Of a stretch of 64,000 nucleotides of DNA, positions 9,876-18,104 are shown piece by piece. The notes under the pieces were generated by a model, which saw only the letters and a program-made list of their open reading frames with translations, did no database searches and was not told where the DNA came from. Position 1 is the stretch's first letter; every line of letters starts with the position of its first letter. The position numbers were made by a program, and so were the translations under genes. The DNA is from Nostoc sp. C052. Lineage in GTDB: Bacteria; Cyanobacteriota; Cyanobacteriia; Cyanobacteriales; Nostocaceae. The stretch lies in NCBI RefSeq assembly GCF_013393905.1, contig NZ_CP040272.1:1240001-1304000 (forward strand). The letters run 5' to 3'.

Positions 9876-10117
9876 ATCAACCCAAACCACACACCATACA
9901 TAAAAGCTATAAATCCAAAAATCAGCTTTTTATTAAAACTCAGTGGAGTCTTGGGACAAATAACAACCGCAACAGCAAAATAGTAAAAAGACGCAGTAAA
10001 GTCAAACAAACTCGTCGGGTTAACAGGCAATCTGCCTAACCCGACCAAACATAGCGTCCCCATTAAAGACCAAACAACAATCTTTTCTATCCATCCTAAA
10101 ATTTTATCGCTCTTCAT
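9872..10117 (-). CDS. Small membrane protein, hypothetical
   Basis: This 81-aa protein is convergent with the preceding operon, its stop overlapping by 4 bp. Hydrophobic segments at about residues 12-28 (VVWSLMGTLCLVGLG), 42-55 (FYYFAVAVVICP) and 64-80 (KLIFGFIAFMYGVWFGLI) suggest two or three membrane spans. No conserved motif was seen. The 258 bp upstream (10118-10375) are AT-rich and shared as a divergent leader with the regulator at 10376. Confidence 0.55.
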   Translation of the reverse strand: MKSDKILGWIEKIVVWSLMGTLCLVGLGRLPVNPTSLFDFTASFYYFAVAVVICPKTPLSFNKKLIFGFIAFMYGVWFGLI

Positions 10118-10375
10118 AAAAAATTATCTATTCCTCCATCAATTCGCTGATAACTATTAAACCCATGAATTATAAATAAAATCACCTAGTAAATAGATTG
10201 CTTAATGAAAAGTACACAAACCACCCTATCACTTTGTAAAGTTTTTACGAATAATAGTAAAAATTTTAAATAATCCAATTAAGTTATAGTAATTGTAAAG
10301 ATTAAAAATTCTAAAAAAGGTAAGTGCTATAAGTATTATTATCAGGGACAATACCAAACCAAAAAAGCATATAAT

Positions 10376-11164
10376 ATGAAACCTATTAATGTTGTCATCA
10401 TCGAAAATGAGAACATATCTAGGATTGGCGCGGCAACAATATTATCTGAAACTGGTGTAATCCAAGTGTGTGGCGTTGCCAAATACGGAAAACAAGGAAT
10501 AGAAATTGTTGACAAAGAAAAGCCAGATATCGTAATTATAAATATTGATTTACCTGATATCGATGGCATTGATGTAATAAGCACACTTAAATCCAAACAC
10601 ACATCAATTAGAATAGTGGTTATGACTGCAAATAGCAGCCGAGATACCATTAACGCAGCAATTAGTAATGGCGCAGACTGCTACTACGCTAAAAATAGCG
10701 TTAGAGAAGAAGTAGGAGAAAGATTTGTTGAAGCAGTAATGGCTGCGTACAATAATGAATCATGGATTGACCCAACTATTAATCGTATTCTGATCGACAG
10801 TCTCAGGTCAAATGACACACCCGATAGAAATGCACTAGATTTGTTAAGTGATTTCTCTAATAAAGAAATCACAGTTCTTCAATTAGCTGCCGGAGGCATG
10901 AAAAATAATGAAATTGCCAATGTAATGTATGTTTCAGAAGGTACAGTAAGGTCATATCTACATAATTCATTTATCAAGCTAGGAGTCAAAGATAGGTTAA
11001 ACGCTATCCGCGAAGCAATCCGCCTGGGAATCCTCAGCTTTACAGACATGAAAATCGAAGAAGAAGTTACTCAAAAAACCCACACAAGAGTCAAAACAAA
11101 CCAAAAAAGTCAAAAAGATACAGCTAAAACGAGTAATAAGGGATACAAAGGCTGGGTTGCCTAA
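10376..11164 (+). CDS. Atypical NarL/FixJ-type response regulator (receiver plus LuxR HTH)
   Basis: This 262-aa protein has a receiver-like domain (residues 4-120), a LuxR/GerE helix-turn-helix (about 155-220) and a basic C-terminal tail. The HTH is well preserved: LSNKEITVLQLAAGG-type entry (here DFSNKEITVLQLAAGG), then NNEIANVMYVSEGTVRSYL and the KLGVKDRLNAI end. The receiver keeps the Thr (VMTAN) and Lys (YYAKN) of the active site. The phospho-acceptor position, normally Asp in the V-x-x-x-D-x-x-x-P block, is Asn56 (DIVIINIDLPDIDG), and the N-terminal acidic pair is E-N. It should therefore not be controlled by ordinary Asp phosphorylation. No histidine kinase gene lies nearby. It may act as a constitutive or ligand-gated DNA-binding regulator of this accessory region. 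Confidence 0.85.
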   Translation: MKPINVVIIENENISRIGAATILSETGVIQVCGVAKYGKQGIEIVDKEKPDIVIINIDLPDIDGIDVISTLKSKHTSIRIVVMTANSSRDTINAAISNGADCYYAKNSVREEVGERFVEAVMAAYNNESWIDPTINRILIDSLRSNDTPDRNALDLLSDFSNKEITVLQLAAGGMKNNEIANVMYVSEGTVRSYLHNSFIKLGVKDRLNAIREAIRLGILSFTDMKIEEEVTQKTHTRVKTNQKSQKDTAKTSNKGYKGWVA

Positions 11165-11168
11165 AAAA

Positions 11169-11789
11169 TTAATCAACTGCAATTATGCAGCCACCTGAAT
11201 ACTTTTTCTGCTGGCGGCAAGTTTTAATGATGGCGGCGTTTTTAACATAAATACTACGTGCCATGTTACCTTCATTGGATTTAGCCCAATCCAGAAGCTT
11301 TTTATCTTCAGGTTGTAAGATGGCAGATCCAGAAGCCGCCTGCTGAAAAATTACACTTCCAGCGATGGTCTTGTATGTAAAAACACCAATTGCAGTCCCT
11401 AAAGCTAGTACAAAACCCAATACCCCGGCCACTTGTGCCAATCGCCAATTACTTACACCCAAGTGAGGGAAAACCCCACCAGCTTGCTTAGTCATCTTAA
11501 CTAAATCTTTCGCCGCTTCTGCGATCGCACTCTTTTGTTGTTGTATTGCCACTTTAGAAGCGCTATTAAGCTTATCGTCTACCATGTCAGTCCAACCCAC
11601 TACAAGGGAGTCAAGCCTAGCTGGTAGCTGCTGCAACGCAAACTGAGTTGTACCCAGTTCTGCGTATAGGTTAAACAAGGGGTCATCAGGCCGAATACCC
11701 AATTTCAGTATCCAATCAGTAACCTCTGCTTTTTTTTCTTCAGAATATTCTGCAACAACTTTTTCAACAACTTTTGCAATATTAGTCAT
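11169..11789 (-). CDS. Hypothetical membrane-anchored protein of the ParA-like gene group
   Basis: This 206-aa protein has one long hydrophobic segment around residues 118-140 (VAGVLGFVLALGTAIGVFTY). It is flanked by an N-terminal helical, charged, presumably cytoplasmic half and a C-terminal half of about 60 residues with three Cys, two near the end. I do not recognise a characterised family. It is the last of three leftward genes that include two P-loop ATPases, separated by only 57 bp from the one upstream. That suggests a membrane partner for the ATPases in plasmid maintenance or transfer, which is inference from position. It is convergent with the response regulator, the stops being about 5 bp apart. 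Confidence 0.6.
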   Translation of the reverse strand: MTNIAKVVEKVVAEYSEEKKAEVTDWILKLGIRPDDPLFNLYAELGTTQFALQQLPARLDSLVVGWTDMVDDKLNSASKVAIQQQKSAIAEAAKDLVKMTKQAGGVFPHLGVSNWRLAQVAGVLGFVLALGTAIGVFTYKTIAGSVIFQQAASGSAILQPEDKKLLDWAKSNEGNMARSIYVKNAAIIKTCRQQKKYSGGCIIAVD

Positions 11790-11846
11790 AGGTTGTTTTT
11801 AAACAGTCAATTTAAAGTCTCACTGTTAATTTGGTAAAGCAAATAA

Positions 11847-12656
11847 TTACCATTTCTCAGATTCAACATCTTCATTTACATCAAAATTGGAAGAATTTTG
11901 TTTATTTGCGCCTACAGAAGCTAATTCTGCACAGTTGATACTCAACCCTAGATAATTAGAAGCTATTCCATTAGAAACAATAGAGTTATGAAAATTCTCC
12001 ATCCAGTTGAATACTATCGAACGCTGAATAGTATTAAGATGAGAGTTAGTTTTAATCAGTTGAGCATAAGGTAAACCAGTATCCTCAAGCAACTGGTAAA
12101 AGTCATTATGCAATCCACCTAAAACTAGTTCCAAGCCGTTTAATTTTTTAATATCAGCTTGGAATTGACTCCCTTCATAGTATCGAAATTGCTTACAAAA
12201 GTAATGATTTTGGATAACAACATAATCAACCTGACTACCAAAATGCTGATATAAATCCTGAAGATAATCTTCAACACAGTCTTTACGGTGTGATATCGGG
12301 TGCAAAAAAGTAACACGATATCCTAGACAATTAAGATTTTCTATCAGTGAAACATCTCTCTCAAAAAACTTAAAATCTCGGAGGTTTTGACCTGGCATAT
12401 CAGTCAAAATAACTTCAATTTTCGGAAACATTTCTAAGTCGAGTAATAACCTATCAGAATCACCTCTAGAAAATCCCAAATGCTTTATCCCAAAGCGTTG
12501 TGTTTGATACATCGATAGCTTATTGCGATGCCCGTGGTAGAAAACACGCACATTGAGTTTATTTTTTAAGTGCAACTCTAGCAAGAGTCTAGAAGCTGTA
12601 GACTTACCTACACGAGCATCACCCGATGTAATCACAAAACGCTTTCTAAACATCAT
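11847..12656 (-). CDS. P-loop NTPase, ParA/MobD-like
   Basis: This 269-aa protein starts with FVITSGDARVGKSTASR, a Walker A motif at about residues 7-23, with GDARVGKST in place of the usual KGGVGKT. A Walker B-like strand follows at VILTDMPGQ (about 82-90). The remainder resembles the fold of ParA-type partition ATPases, with a later hydrophobic strand (VDYVVIQNHYF) matching the DYVVIKN-type strand of its neighbour. It sits 20 bp downstream of a frameshifted ParA-like gene with similar later motifs, so the two look like diverged tandem paralogues. Such ATPases position plasmids or transfer complexes, or load partners onto membranes. The absence of an obvious ParB gene leaves the role open. 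Confidence 0.65.
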   Translation of the reverse strand: MMFRKRFVITSGDARVGKSTASRLLLELHLKNKLNVRVFYHGHRNKLSMYQTQRFGIKHLGFSRGDSDRLLLDLEMFPKIEVILTDMPGQNLRDFKFFERDVSLIENLNCLGYRVTFLHPISHRKDCVEDYLQDLYQHFGSQVDYVVIQNHYFCKQFRYYEGSQFQADIKKLNGLELVLGGLHNDFYQLLEDTGLPYAQLIKTNSHLNTIQRSIVFNWMENFHNSIVSNGIASNYLGLSINCAELASVGANKQNSSNFDVNEDVESEKW

Positions 12657-12676
12657 AAACTAAGCAAACTACCAAA

Positions 12677-13593
12677 TTAAGCAGCTATATTTTCAGATTG
12701 TAAATTTGAATCTTGATTCTTAACTTTTTCTTTTTTTTCATTTTCTCTAAGCTCTTTAGATTTTTCAACAACTGCTGGATAGTAACAATCATCTGGTTGT
12801 ATATCAAAGCCAAATAAATTAAATGCTGGCTTAATTTGCGCTTCAAACTCAGCAAGCCAAGATTTAATTCTCGACTTAATCACAATATTTGTTTCTTTAT
12901 GAGTCTGACCTTCATTAAATGTCAGAGCATGGCGGTCAATAAAGTCGTAGGATTTGTAGAATAAATCTGGCATCACAAGTTCTACCAGACCTTCTGCAAG
13001 CATATTTTGACGCAGAGAAGAGTCATTATAACGCTCAAATTTTTCTTCTTCGCCATGAAATAAGTTCTTGACGACAATATAATCTACTTGATCTTTACAA
13101 AGTTCACGCAGTTTTTCTATAACATTTATGGAATCAAGAACCCTACTAATCACTGAAACCATCGTAACTTGACAATTAATATCAGTTTTAAGCACTTCAA
13201 AAAATGAAAGCTCTTTGACATAAGTTTCAAAGAAACCTCCAGATTGTGCTGGTAAGTCTAATAGCGTAATAGGACAATCACTCTCATCTAAATTAATTAA
13301 TAAATCGTCAGCACCACCTCTATGGAAAATATCAATGTAACGTATTATCGGTCGGTAGTCTTTTTTGAAATATCTTTCTAACTGAGGATTTCTTAAGTCA
13401 GCTTCATAAGTAACACAGGGTAAATTTTTATTAATGTACAGTTAAATAGCGCTCGTGCAAAGGTGCTTTTTCCTACACCACCTTTATCACCTATGACAAT
13501 TATTAGCCGTTTTTGAGGTTTACTATTATTAATATTGGTTGTATTCTCATCAGACATGACTTTTTTACCCTTATTGTTTCTATTCGGAGACAT
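12677..13593 (-). pseudogene. ParA-like ATPase with a single-base frameshift
   Basis: The 5' ORF (13393-13593) carries LIIVIGDKGGVGKSTFARAL, a perfect deviant Walker A (KGGVGKST), then runs into a stop. Shifting by one base near 13438-13441 continues the family sequence: MYINKNLPCVTYEADLRNPQ, then CPITLLDLPAQSGGFF (Walker B), then the ORF at 12677-13195 (VDYIVVKNLFHGEEEKFERY). The restored protein would be about 305 aa, and loss of one A is enough to explain the break. It may be genuine decay, a base-call error, or rarely recoding; no strong slippery heptamer was seen. It leads a leftward group with the P-loop gene at 11847 and the membrane protein at 11169. ParA-type proteins drive plasmid segregation. 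Confidence 0.75.
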
Positions 13594-14063
13594 AACATTC
13601 CTCTACAAAGCAAATACACTTTGTTGATGTAAATCGAAACTTTTAAACCTTATTTTGAAGAAAAAAATTCATTTATAATAATTAAACACATTTAGTATAA
13701 GCAACTTTTTACGATAAAACTAGTTGATTATACAGGTTCTCCGCAAACCACATAAAATAGCTATATCCTTCCATGAATACTTCTAGAATAAATAATTAAA
13801 AGTATACTTATGCAAAAATGTAAATGCCTGCATCAATTCTAAAATGCTCATATCCTTGCCCTAAAAATTAGCTATATGATGGAGCAAATAAAGTCTCATT
13901 ATTCAATGAAACCTAACGACTTTGTTTTAAGATTGGTTTTAGTATGTAACTTTTACCTCAAAAAGCCAATCAACAAAACTTCAATATTTAAGCAAAATTT
14001 GTTGATATATAAATTAGTAATAAATTTTCTTTAGTTTGCCTAAAGTATCATAAAATATGATTT
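13594..14063. other. 470-bp AT-rich intergenic region
   Basis: No gene could be supported. The region is very AT-rich, lies upstream of the leftward ParA-like group and contains three copies of TTTGTTGAT, two of them inverted (separate entry). It would be a reasonable place for an operator or centromere-like site. Confidence 0.5.
13969..14006. promoter_or_regulatory. Inverted repeat ATCAACAAA...TTTGTTGAT, candidate operator or parS-like site
   Basis: ATCAACAAA at 13969-13977 is the exact reverse complement of TTTGTTGAT at 13998-14006, spaced by 20 bp. A third copy, TTTGTTGAT, is at 13620-13628, just upstream of the ParA-like start. The position suggests an autoregulatory or partition site; chance is possible in such AT-rich DNA. 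Confidence 0.3.
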
Positions 14064-14351
14064 CTAGTCAGTTTCAGTATCATCATCTAGCCACTCATCA
14101 TCTTCCTCAGCAAAAGCTAGTTCAAATACTTCTTGTAACTCCTCCGAATCTATAAGTCCATCATTATTAATGCAAATGCCTTTTCTACAGTCTTTACAGA
14201 TAACCTCACCTATTTCTGTATAAAGTAAATCGGTAGATGAGCCGCAACTGAAACAACCATAGTTAAACTTATCAAACTTTTCTAAAATTCTAATTGCAAT
14301 GTTTTTGTCTTCTATGCCGAATTGCTCCATTGCCCATGTGATATCTAGCAT
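14064..14351 (-). CDS. Small zinc-ribbon protein with acidic tail
   Basis: This 95-aa protein has two Cys pairs, CFSCG (about residues 33-37) and CKDC (about 51-55, followed by RKGIC), which fit a four-Cys zinc ribbon. The C-terminal 25 residues are almost all Asp/Glu (ending EWLDDDTETD). The N-terminal 30 residues are helical. Small ribbon proteins with acidic tails often bind nucleic acids or act as adaptors, but nothing here fixes a partner. It stands alone between the AT-rich spacer and an IS-disrupted gene. Confidence 0.6.
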   Translation of the reverse strand: MLDITWAMEQFGIEDKNIAIRILEKFDKFNYGCFSCGSSTDLLYTEIGEVICKDCRKGICINNDGLIDSEELQEVFELAFAEEDDEWLDDDTETD

Positions 14352-14777
14352 AGTTATTTTCTGGTAGATTGAGCTTTGCTATAGCTTTTGATTATCCCTC
14401 AAAACTAATCAATAACTACACTTGTGGGATAGTGCTACTGATCCGCAGTTGTTACAGCGCGATCGCTCTTGTGAAAGGTGCAATGCCTACGGTGGTCACT
14501 GAGCGCGGCCGTTGTGCAGGCTGTTCGGTGTCACATTTTCCCTTTAAGAGTATGTCATCGCTACCATGCCAAAACACGAACTAAAGGCATAAGCTTGTTA
14601 GCCCCACTCCTCCTCTAAAAATTAACCCGCTCCTTCTGTCTTATCTTCTGAGGAATTCTGGGAAGAAATTTTTTTGGCGATCGCATCCAAGATTGTTGAT
14701 ATCTGATCGGGACTATTTAAATTAACTTGGTATACATTCGTAGCATGAACTTGATTACTCCCTATTACCACTTGAAC

Positions 14778-15613
14778 CTATCCCACTAATAATATTTTGT
14801 TAATCCAGATGTGGATAGTAGCAAGGTCAATGAATGCGTCAAAGTAAAGCTTTTGACGTTCCCATCTGACAACGAGACGGCGGTATTTGCGTTGATACCA
14901 AGCAAAACACCGCTCCTGTTGAAATCTAGGAACAGAGATTTTGATGGGTCTTCCTCTGTTTTTCTTGGTTTTCCAAACTCGTTTTGGGATTTGAGGACGA
15001 ATACCTCGCTTGCGTAAAGCAGCACGTTTTTCCTTTGAGTCGTAGCCTTTATCAGTAGCCAGCACTTTGAATCGTTTACGTGGTCTACCGCGCTTCAAAG
15101 TTTTTAATTTTACCTTATCAAGCAGAGGTAAAACCTGCTCTCTCTCATTACCGTTAGCTGGAGTAGTGGAATTAGTTAAAGGCATTCCATTGCCTTCAGT
15201 CAGAGTGTGAATCAGAATACCTTTGCCTTTGCCACCATACGCAACTTCTTCACCCCCTCCTTTCCCAGGGGGAAAAAGACCCGTCAACCGCGCCAAATTC
15301 CCAATTTATCAGTCCTTTTTCATCTGCGTAGGCGTAGCCCGCCGCAGGCATCGCTAGAATACGTCCTTGTAAATGTTCAAATGTTCCATCACAACGCCAT
15401 TTTTTCAACCATCGGTGGGATGAGCTTTTCGATGCCCAGATGTCCCCACGCAGTATGTCACACCATCTACACCCAGTAATCAGGATGTACAACAGGCTAT
15501 TTAAAACATGACGATATGGTGCATGAGGCATTCCTTTACCACGCTTAGATGCCTGCTTAGGAAATATATCTTCAAATAACTTCCATTCCAGGTCGCTCAA
15601 ACCCTCAAAACGA
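14778..15613 (-). CDS. IS5-family transposase in two overlapping frames
   Basis: The first frame (within the long ORF ending at 15250) begins FEGLSDLEWKLFEDIFP. It contains the typical GMPHAPYRHVLNSLLYIL and SHRWLKKW segments and reaches the first catalytic Asp in AVDGSFSP. The second frame (14778-15296) continues KGGGEEVAYGGKGKG, then the second Asp (LATDKGYDS) and a C-terminal WYQRKYRRLVVRWER block with the catalytic Glu. The switch lies at a run of T and C (minus strand TTTTTCCCCC, near 15280). This fits the programmed frameshift known for the IS427 group. An in-frame repeat adds about ten residues (AMPAAGYAYA) to the first frame. Apart from that the transposase looks complete. Confidence 0.8.
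15324..15354. repeat. Nostoc-type GC-rich interspersed repeat inside a transposase frame
   Basis: On the minus strand the segment reads GCGATGCCTGCGGCGGGC followed by TACGCCTACGC, a variant of a repeat common in Nostocales. It encodes AMPAAGYAYA between GRIL and DEKGLINWEFG, with no frame disruption. A related copy (GCGATCGCCTACGGTGGGC) lies at about 23494-23512. Confidence 0.6.
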
Positions 15614-16697
15614 GTGCCTTCATGAGCCGCTTTGACTTCTCCACCCGAAACTGAATTTTCAACCAACAACAAAGCAGAATAACCCTGTTCTACTTCCTCC
15701 TGAGTTTGATAAGCGATTGCAGAATTTAAAGATTTCTCATTTTCAGCAACGGGCGCGGCGGAACAAGTACCTCCATGACAGCCTTTCGGTTCAACACCAC
15801 AATTTTGATTTTCAGCCAACAAAGAAGTAGATTGACTTGGTGCAGCTTCCACAAGCGTTAGCGTCGTGCAGTCTTTTGCCACAGGCAAGTCTTCAAGTTC
15901 TGATGCGCTTTCAGTAGGTGAAGGCGACGCGCCCCTCAAGGGCGTGTGAGCCGTTTCCTCAACACGCGAATTTTCAGTTGGCGCGTCAGAACCAACTACC
16001 ATACCAACAACCTTAGTTGGTTGTTGGTAGGTAGTTAACGGGTAGTTAGAAACGTTGTTAGGTTTTTGAAACCCTTGCAAATCCTCATTTTTTTGACCAT
16101 TCTTTTGGAATGATTCCAAATCGGCGTGGATCTGTTCCACTTTGGAGTGGTTTTCATTCCGTCCGGGCACATTTGTTTTCTCCCCGGTGTGGACGGCTTT
16201 CTCGTCACAAGAATTGGTTTCCGCAGACGTGGACGATTCCCAGTAAAAGCGATTGTAATAACCGTGCAAGTTACGAACACGGTAGCTAATCAACCCAGGT
16301 CTACCAGAAGGCAAACGACCAAACACTTCCTCAAATTGAAACAGTCCTTGAGCCGTTAACGCCGCCCCTGCTTTTTGCAAAGATTTGTAGGTGAGGTTAG
16401 TATCGAGTTTATGGGCAGAACCACCAAACTGTTCAGCCGCTACAGAGTCTAACCAAAGCTGCTGCACAGATGGAGGCTGCTGACGAACCCAGTTGATATC
16501 CTCAATTGATACCTTGCAATGCGGTCTAATTGATTTATCTTCTGAAGCTTGTTTGCGATCGCTTCGCTGTTTGCTGCCACCGTTGATTGCTTTTAATGCT
16601 GTAGTCATATTTCCCCCAAAAGTTGCATGACAATGTGAGCGACATTGCACCCATGCCGCGTTTAAGTTTTTTGGCTATTCTCTTAGCGAGTCTTTAT

Positions 16698-17354
16698 CTA
16701 CTGGTTCTCGCCCTGCCAGAATCGCAACTCGTCTCGGAAATACCTGTCAGTCTTTTTTGATTGCTCCTTCCAGTGATCCCAAGCCACTATTACCTCATCT
16801 CCTAATTCTTCTACTACCTCACCCCTCTCAACATACAAAGTGCGGTATGGATCGGCGTGGGCAACAATAGAACCCTTTCCGATAATTGGAGGATGAGAAG
16901 CAATTTCAAGAGATTTGATTAGTTCTATTTCCTCACTGGTCAATTCCGCCCAATAGTCTTGTTTGATTACCTCATACTCTTGGGCAACATTCAAAAACTC
17001 CTGCCACGTACACCCAGGCTTTGCAAGCACCTGCCGAATATCACTAACAGCCTGGGGTAGCATTTCCAATTGTTCGGCTCGGTAAGCGATCGCAGATGGT
17101 GTCGGTTCACTTCCCAGAATGATTGCCGCAGCTTCCAGGGCTTGGGTATTGTTCATGGCACTGGCGAGATGATTCAACGCCATACCCATTAAACGTAAGC
17201 ATTCCTGGGTATTTTCTTTTGGGGGTTCCTGCGCTAGCGATCGCAAATCACTGCTTGCAGGTTTAATGCGCTTATACTTTTCAAGAGAAAAAACCCTCTT
17301 GAAAGCTAGATAAAAATGAAATCGAAAATTTACCTGCTTTGTTAGTTTAATCAC
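16698..17354 (-). CDS. Hypothetical protein
   Basis: This 218-aa soluble protein has a basic N-terminus. Its middle is mainly helical (residues 50-150: LRLMGMALNHLASAMNN and LTSEEIELIKSLEI). The C-terminal 70 residues contain short strands (RTLYVERGEVVEELGDEVIV) that recall a small beta-barrel. No family was recognised. It lies just upstream of the IS5-split gene in the same orientation (89 bp apart) and may have been co-transcribed with it. The N-terminal 25 residues (MIKLTKQVNFRFHFYLAF) may be over-extended, but no better downstream start is evident. Confidence 0.5.
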   Translation of the reverse strand: MIKLTKQVNFRFHFYLAFKRVFSLEKYKRIKPASSDLRSLAQEPPKENTQECLRLMGMALNHLASAMNNTQALEAAAIILGSEPTPSAIAYRAEQLEMLPQAVSDIRQVLAKPGCTWQEFLNVAQEYEVIKQDYWAELTSEEIELIKSLEIASHPPIIGKGSIVAHADPYRTLYVERGEVVEELGDEVIVAWDHWKEQSKKTDRYFRDELRFWQGENQ

Positions 17355-17569
17355 CTTTTTATTTAAGTAAATTATTTAACTTAATTTTCCAAAATAGCAG
17401 TTTTTGGATTAGTTTATTTTGACTATCTATTTTCAATAAGAATTGCTAATTGATAGAGTATTGATTATCATTGATTTTTAAGCGTTTCTGTTATATAGAA
17501 CTCAGGTTCACATAGCCTTTTGTTCTAGCTATTAAAATAAGTTTATTAAGCTAGAACTAATTTGAAATC

Positions 17570-17971
17570 ATGCCGCGTAAGATATGTGGACTTGGTTTTG
17601 ACTGTGCCTCAATGATGTTGCAACCGGGTATTGACCCTGGAGAATGCTTCAATTATACAACCTGTGGAGCAGCTATTAAATTGACTCCAGATGAGGAAAT
17701 CGAACTAATTCGCGTGCGGGAGATTGCGTCTTGCCAACGGCAACAGGAGTGGGAACGCAGAGAGGAAACCTTTAGAACCACGCGCCGCGAAGCGGCAGTG
17801 ATGATGCTTATGTCAAGAGGTTGTCCTTAAAGTGCACAATCGCTGGGCGTTGCTGCACAAATGGAAGCGATCGCCGCCTGTGTAGAACAATTGCATCACA
17901 ACTTAAATAATCTAGAAGGATGCTACATTGCTCCTGGTGGCTGTGAAGTACATCATTATAATGTGAAATAA
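17570..17971 (+). pseudogene. Small Cys-rich hypothetical protein with an in-frame stop
   Basis: The reading frame from ATG 17570 (MPRKICGLGFDCASM) ends at TAA 17828-17830 after 86 codons. It then continues uninterrupted in the same frame (SAQSLGVAAQMEAIAACVEQ, then NNLEGCYIAPGGCEV) to a second stop at 17969-17971. A single C-to-T change (CAA to TAA) would explain this, and the restored protein would be about 133 aa. Cys residues are spread over both halves (C6, C12, C26, C32 and others), compatible with a metal-binding protein. No family was recognised. If the first stop is real, an 86-aa protein is made. Confidence 0.5.
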
Positions 17972-18104
17972 TGTGAAGTAGAGTTTATGGATACAACAAG
18001 CTCACTGCGACTGAGCCAATATTTGAACCATCCGAAAAACATAAGTAACTAATTGTTTTTGCTTTCTAGTTAGCATAACTTATTTTAAAATATACAAATA
18101 GTTG

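Larger units (their letters stand above)
14768..15615 (-). mobile_element. IS5-family (IS427-like) element, boundaries approximate
   Basis: The ends are inferred from where host coding sequence stops and resumes (about 15615 and 14768). Convincing terminal inverted repeats could not be fixed by eye. The contents are one transposase encoded in two overlapping frames. The element carries an internal copy of a common Nostoc GC-rich repeat at about 15324-15354. Confidence 0.7.
14622..16608 (-). pseudogene. Plasmid-type gene interrupted by an IS5-like element
   Basis: The host gene starts at 16608 (MTTALKAINGG) behind a strong GGGGGA ribosome binding site. Its first 130 residues (ending with RNLHGYYNRFYW) look like a folded, possibly DNA-binding domain. 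A long low-complexity Ser/Glu/Thr/Val linker follows to about 15615. There the frame runs straight into IS5-family transposase sequence. Beyond the element the host resumes: on the minus strand from about 14765, VQVVIGSNQVHATNVYQVNL continues to a stop at 14622-14624. The intact protein would have been roughly 380 aa. I do not recognise the family; its size, linker and neighbours suggest a plasmid replication or maintenance protein, which is inference. The IS-fused ORF could still produce its N-terminal domain. Confidence 0.65.

Noticed and set aside
14369..14584. 71-aa plus-strand frame between the zinc-ribbon gene and the IS5-split gene
   Set aside because: No ribosome binding site or known pattern, and it includes part of a GC-rich interspersed repeat; judged non-coding.
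15250..16650. A single 466-aa protein
   Set aside because: The last 120 residues are IS5-family transposase; the host gene continues beyond the element, so the ORF is an insertion chimera.
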